Notes under the pieces: model-generated
The model's input: the letters and a program-made list of their open reading frames with translations, nothing else
What the model was told of the DNA's origin: nothing
Database searches by the model: none
Part shown: piece after piece, positions 10,130-13,052 of the stretch
How positions within the stretch are numbered: position 1 is the first letter of the stretch
Layout of the letters: each line of letters begins with the position of its first letter
Translations under genes and position numbers: made by a program
DNA from: Chloroflexi bacterium RBG_16_64_32
GTDB lineage: Bacteria > Chloroflexota > Dehalococcoidia > SM23-28-2 > RBG-16-64-32
NCBI GenBank assembly: GCA_001795235.1
Contig: MGNZ01000072.1
Coordinates: 827-13,878, forward strand
Length of the DNA stretch: 13,052 nucleotides
Reading direction: 5' to 3'

Positions 10130-12150
10130 TCGATCACCTTCTGCGCCGCGTGCGCTGGCACCTCCTCGTAGTGCGAGAACGAGATCGTGAAGTGGCCGCG
10201 GCCCTGGGTCATCGACCGCAGGTCGGCCGAGTAGTGCTGCACCTCCGCCAGGGGCGCCTGAGCCTCAACGGTGGTCAGCGTCCCCATCGGCGTCATCCCC
10301 AGCACCCGGGCGCGCTTGCCGTTGAGGTCGCTAATGATGTCTCCGGTGTTTGACTCGGGGACGGTGATTTTCATGTCCATGATGGGCTCCAGGAGCACCG
10401 GCTGGGCGTCCTGAGCGCCTTTCTTCACCGCCATGGAGGCGGCGATCTTGAAGGCGATGTCCGAGGAGTCCACCGGGTGCTCCTTGCCGTCGTACAGCGT
10501 CACCTTCATGTCCACCATCGGGTAGCGGGCCACTACCCCCTCTTGCATCGCTTCCACCACTCCCTTCTCCACAGACCCGACGTACTGCTTGGGGACGACC
10601 CCGCCCACAGTCTTGTTCTCGAACTCGTGTCCCGCTCCCCTTCGCAGCGGCTCCACTGATACAGCCACCCGCGCGAACTGGCCGTGGCCGCCCGTCTGCT
10701 TCTTATGCGTGTACTCCGCCTGCGCCGAGCCCTGGATCGTTTCCCGGTAAGCAACTCGGGGCAGGGTCATCCCAAGGTCGACGCTGAACTTGCGACGTAT
10801 CTTCTCCAGGGCCACTTCCACGTGGGAATCGCCCAGGCCGGAGAGGATTGTCTCGCCGGTGTCAGCGCTGCGCTCCAGGCGCAGGCTGGGGTCCTCCTCC
10901 GCTATTCGCTGCAAGGCGCTGCCCATCTTGTCGAAGTCGGCCTTGGTCTTGGGGCTGATAGCGGCGCTGAAGGCTGTGGCGGGGAACGATATGGGCGGCA
11001 GGTTGACCGGCTTATCTTTAGTGCAGAGCGTATCGCCGGTCTGGGTCGCGGTGAGCTTAGCCACCGCGCCTATATCGCCCGCTGTCACCTGCGACACCTG
11101 CTCCTGGCTCTTGCCGCATATGTGATATACCGGCCCGATGCGCTCCGCCGCCTGGCGGCCGGCGTTCCAGACCTGCGAATCGGCCTTGAACGCACCGGAG
11201 AAGACACGGAAGTAGGTCAAACGGCCTACGTAGGGGTCGGCCGCGGTCTTGAACACCAGCGCTACCAAGGGGCCCGAGGAGTCCGCCTTGAGGGCATCCC
11301 CGTCCGTCTTCACCGGCAGGTCCGCCGGTGAAGGGAACATCGACTCAATCGCCCCCAGGAGCGCGTGCACGCCGAACACCCGGGTGGCGGAGCCGGTGAG
11401 TACGGGGACGATGTCGCCGGCGATGATGCCGGCGCGAATGCCGCCGGCCAGCTCCTCCTCGGTGAGCTCATCTCCACCCAGATATTTCTCGATCAGGGCG
11501 TCGTCCGATTCCGCCGCCGCCTCGATGAGCTTCTCGCGATGCGCGTTCGCCTCGTCGGCCAGCTCCGGCGGCACGTCCTGCTGCTCACCTTTTTCGCCCA
11601 CGTAGGCTTTCATCGTGAGCAGGTCGACGACGCCCTTGAGCGCCTGTTCGGAGCCGATGGGTATCTGTAGGGGAACGCACTTCTGGCCCCAGATGGACCG
11701 CAACTGCTCTAGCGTGCCGTTGAAGTCGGCGTTCTCCCGGTCCATGCGGTTGATGAACACAGCCCGCGGCAGGGAAATCTCATCGACGAACTGCCAGGCG
11801 AACTCCGTGCCCACCTGCACCCCTGAGGCGCCGCACACCACGATAAGAGCTATGTCGGCGGCGCGCAGGGCGCACTTGACCTCGCCCATGAAGTCCGCGT
11901 AGCCTGGGGCGTCCACGACGTTAACCTTGTGCCCGTTCCACTCGCAGGGCACTACCGATAGGTTGACGCTGAATGCGCGCTTCTGCTCGTCGGGGTCCCA
12001 GTCGGAGACGGTGGTCCCGTCTTCCACCTTCCCCAGGCGCGTGGCCGCCCCGGTCGCGAACAGCATCGCCTCGGCCAGCGAGGTCTTGCCCGTGCTGCCG
12101 TGACCGATTACGGCGACGTTACGGATCTTCTCCGGTGGGTACTCTTTCAT
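10093..12150 (-). CDS. fusA: Elongation factor G-like translational GTPase (EF-G2 type)
   Basis: A 685-residue, full-length EF-G family protein: GTPase domain, beta-barrel domain II, and domains III, IV and V. P-loop GHGSTGKT is at 16-23, DAPGY at 80-84, NRMD at 134-137 and GSA further on; domain IV shows QTGGHGQFARVAVSVEP and domain V TPMGTLTTVEAQAPLAEVQHYSADLRSMTQGRGHF. The P-loop form GHGSTGKTS and Tyr84 in place of the catalytic His of DTPGH mark the EF-G2 / FusA2 branch, whose role is less clear than that of the canonical factor; whether it is the sole EF-G here cannot be known. GAGGT stands eight bases before ATG 12150 and a promoter lies further upstream. It stands outside any str operon and is divergent from the sigma factor gene. 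Its last 11 codons are duplicated downstream. Confidence 0.93.
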   Translation of the reverse strand: MKEYPPEKIRNVAVIGHGSTGKTSLAEAMLFATGAATRLGKVEDGTTVSDWDPDEQKRAFSVNLSVVPCEWNGHKVNVVDAPGYADFMGEVKCALRAADIALIVVCGASGVQVGTEFAWQFVDEISLPRAVFINRMDRENADFNGTLEQLRSIWGQKCVPLQIPIGSEQALKGVVDLLTMKAYVGEKGEQQDVPPELADEANAHREKLIEAAAESDDALIEKYLGGDELTEEELAGGIRAGIIAGDIVPVLTGSATRVFGVHALLGAIESMFPSPADLPVKTDGDALKADSSGPLVALVFKTAADPYVGRLTYFRVFSGAFKADSQVWNAGRQAAERIGPVYHICGKSQEQVSQVTAGDIGAVAKLTATQTGDTLCTKDKPVNLPPISFPATAFSAAISPKTKADFDKMGSALQRIAEEDPSLRLERSADTGETILSGLGDSHVEVALEKIRRKFSVDLGMTLPRVAYRETIQGSAQAEYTHKKQTGGHGQFARVAVSVEPLRRGAGHEFENKTVGGVVPKQYVGSVEKGVVEAMQEGVVARYPMVDMKVTLYDGKEHPVDSSDIAFKIAASMAVKKGAQDAQPVLLEPIMDMKITVPESNTGDIISDLNGKRARVLGMTPMGTLTTVEAQAPLAEVQHYSADLRSMTQGRGHFTISFSHYEEVPAHAAQKVIEAAEQEREAAKA

Positions 12151-12187
12151 TTGGGGCTACCTCGATTTGGGACTGGGGTCAAGTGCG

Positions 12188-12217
12188 ATTCTATCCTACC
12201 GCCCGAAGAGGTCGCAA
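12188..12217 (-). promoter_or_regulatory. Promoter of the EF-G-like gene
   Basis: On the minus strand, TTGCGA (12217-12212), 18 bases, then TAGAAT (12193-12188). The leader would be about 30 bases and includes GAGGT. Similarity to the consensus is moderate. Confidence 0.5.
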
Positions 12218-12232
12218 GGAAGGCGTTGCGGA

Positions 12233-12279
12233 CTGACAGGTAACGCCGCCCGCGATGTATCCTTTTCGCCGTGCGAGGG
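12233..12279 (+). promoter_or_regulatory. Possible promoter and Shine-Dalgarno of the sigma factor gene
   Basis: CTGACA (12233-12238), 19 bases, then TATCCT (12258-12263): a loose sigma-70 match with a long spacer. GAGGG (12275-12279) stands five bases before ATG 12285 and fixes that start over the ATG at 12255, which has no ribosome site and would lie inside the promoter. Confidence 0.4.
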
Positions 12280-12284
12280 TACTA

Positions 12285-12902
12285 ATGGACAGTGACATGC
12301 TACTGACCGAGCCGGGCACCGACGACACGTCCCTCATCGCCGCCTACCGCAGCGGCGATGACGAGGCCCTGACCGCGCTCATCCAGCGGCACCAGGCCTC
12401 CGTGTACCGGCTGGCGGTGGGCGTGCTCGCCTCGCACGAGGAGGCGGAGGACGCCGCGCAGGAGGCGCTCATCGGGATGCTGGGCGCCCTCCACCGGTTT
12501 CGCGGCGAAAGCCGGTTCTCTACCTGGCTCTACCGCCTGACCCTGAACACCTGCCTCAAGCGCCGCCGCGGCCTGGGCCGCGCGCCGGCGGTCTATGTAG
12601 AGGAGACGCAGTCAATCCCCGGCGGCGCCGCCGCGCAGCCGGACGTGCAGGCCGGCCGCCGCTGGGCTCAACACCAGGTGGCCCGCTTCCTGGCCGCCCT
12701 CCCGGACCACTACCGGATGCCCGTCGTACTCGCCGACTGCGTGAACCTGAGGGCGCCGGAGATCGCGGAGCTGATGGAGATATCGCTGCCCGCGGTCAAG
12801 GCGCGCATCCTTCGCGGACGCCAGCGGCTGCGGGAGGAGATCGAACGCTACTGCCGGGAAGCCGGCCTGAGCGGATGGAGGGAGCTGGTGAGCGAGCTAT
12901 GA
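12285..12902 (+). CDS. ECF-type RNA polymerase sigma factor
   Basis: A 205-residue sigma factor with only regions 2 and 4. Region 2 covers about residues 18-95: DEALTALIQRHQASVYRLAVGVLASHEEAEDAAQEALIGMLGALHRFRGESRFSTWLYRLTLNTCLKRRR, including the core-binding DAxQE segment and the -10-recognising FSTWLYRLTLN helix. Region 4 covers about 125-190: LAALPDHYRMPVVLADCVNLRAPEIAELMEISLPAVKARILRGRQRLRE, a helix-turn-helix for the -35 element. There is no sigma-3 domain. The gene overlaps by four bases (ATGA) a ZAS-type zinc-finger anti-sigma gene, the usual arrangement for an ECF pair, so its activity is probably held by that protein until a signal, perhaps redox or envelope stress, releases it. The signal cannot be told from the sequence. 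Divergent from the EF-G-like gene. Confidence 0.92.
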   Translation: MDSDMLLTEPGTDDTSLIAAYRSGDDEALTALIQRHQASVYRLAVGVLASHEEAEDAAQEALIGMLGALHRFRGESRFSTWLYRLTLNTCLKRRRGLGRAPAVYVEETQSIPGGAAAQPDVQAGRRWAQHQVARFLAALPDHYRMPVVLADCVNLRAPEIAELMEISLPAVKARILRGRQRLREEIERYCREAGLSGWRELVSEL

Positions 12903-13052
12903 GTACCTTGACGTGCGAGCAAGCCCTGACCCTGATAACGGAGGCCCGCGAGCTTCGGGCGGGGGACTCCACGGCGCTGACCCGGCACCTCGCTGGCTGC
13001 GACGAGTGCCGGATGGGCGCCCTGAGCTGCGCCGAGGCGGTGTCGCTCATGG
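12899..13052 (+). CDS. Zinc-finger (ZAS/zf-HC2) anti-sigma factor, N-terminal part
   Basis: The start overlaps the sigma factor stop (ATGA) and 51 codons are visible before the window ends. The peptide begins MSTLTCEQALTLITEAREL and contains H30-x3-C34-x2-C37 (TRHLAGCDEC), the zinc-binding signature of ZAS anti-sigma factors, with C6 as the likely fourth ligand. After it LSCAEAVSLM (42-51) resembles the opening of the first finger (LTCEQALTLI), so a second ZAS domain may follow. It should bind and inhibit the adjoining sigma factor. Whether it is soluble or has a membrane segment cannot be seen. Confidence 0.85.
   Translation, partial: MSTLTCEQALTLITEARELRAGDSTALTRHLAGCDECRMGALSCAEAVSLM

Overview
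The window is a high-GC bacterial chromosome segment with ordinary housekeeping genes, short operons with 4-base stop/start overlaps, and intergenic spaces packed with palindromic repeats. The gene set, the lipoprotein style of one protein and the repeat type (for example an element with TGTCATTCTGAGC ends) suggest a Chloroflexota / Dehalococcoidia-like genome. That placement is inference; no rRNA or tRNA gene is present to confirm it.

Layout. Bases 1-71 (minus) hold the N-terminus of a probable SAM methyltransferase, its start touching a palindromic repeat. Bases 219-3389 (plus) look like one transcription unit: a CPBP intramembrane protease, trpA, aroH (chorismate mutase) and an FL-domain DAHP synthase (aroF), so three of the four genes make aromatic amino acids. 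trpA appears to start at a CTG codon overlapping the protease stop. Bases 3554-4096 (minus) encode a DUF411-type metal/redox lipoprotein whose frame crosses a TGA exactly where the family has the first Cys of SPTCGCC; a hairpin with bacterial SECIS geometry follows it. I read this as a candidate selenoprotein, the most interesting item here. Divergent from it is scpA (4248-4973), with a TATAAT box so close to the ATG that the mRNA may be leaderless.

Bases 4974-5422 hold no gene: they contain a T-box-like motif and a cluster of palindromic repeats. Bases 5423-8759 (plus) hold a URO-D superfamily protein (not HemE-like), ribF and tyrS; the tyrosyl-tRNA synthetase lacks both histidines of the HIGH signature. 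Two related small proteins of unknown function follow (8967-9356 and 9438-9743), the second behind a near-perfect sigma-70 promoter. Bases 9744-10092 are repeats, including a 39-bp duplication of the 3' end of the convergent EF-G-like gene (10093-12150, minus). Divergent from that gene are an ECF-type sigma factor and the start of its zinc-finger anti-sigma factor, cut by the window edge.

The repeats fall into at least three hairpin families: arms of CCGCTC type with a GAGCCYGTCGA spacer, TTCA-loop hairpins, and the TGTCATTCTGAGC element. Small GC palindromes are inserted inside members of two of these families.
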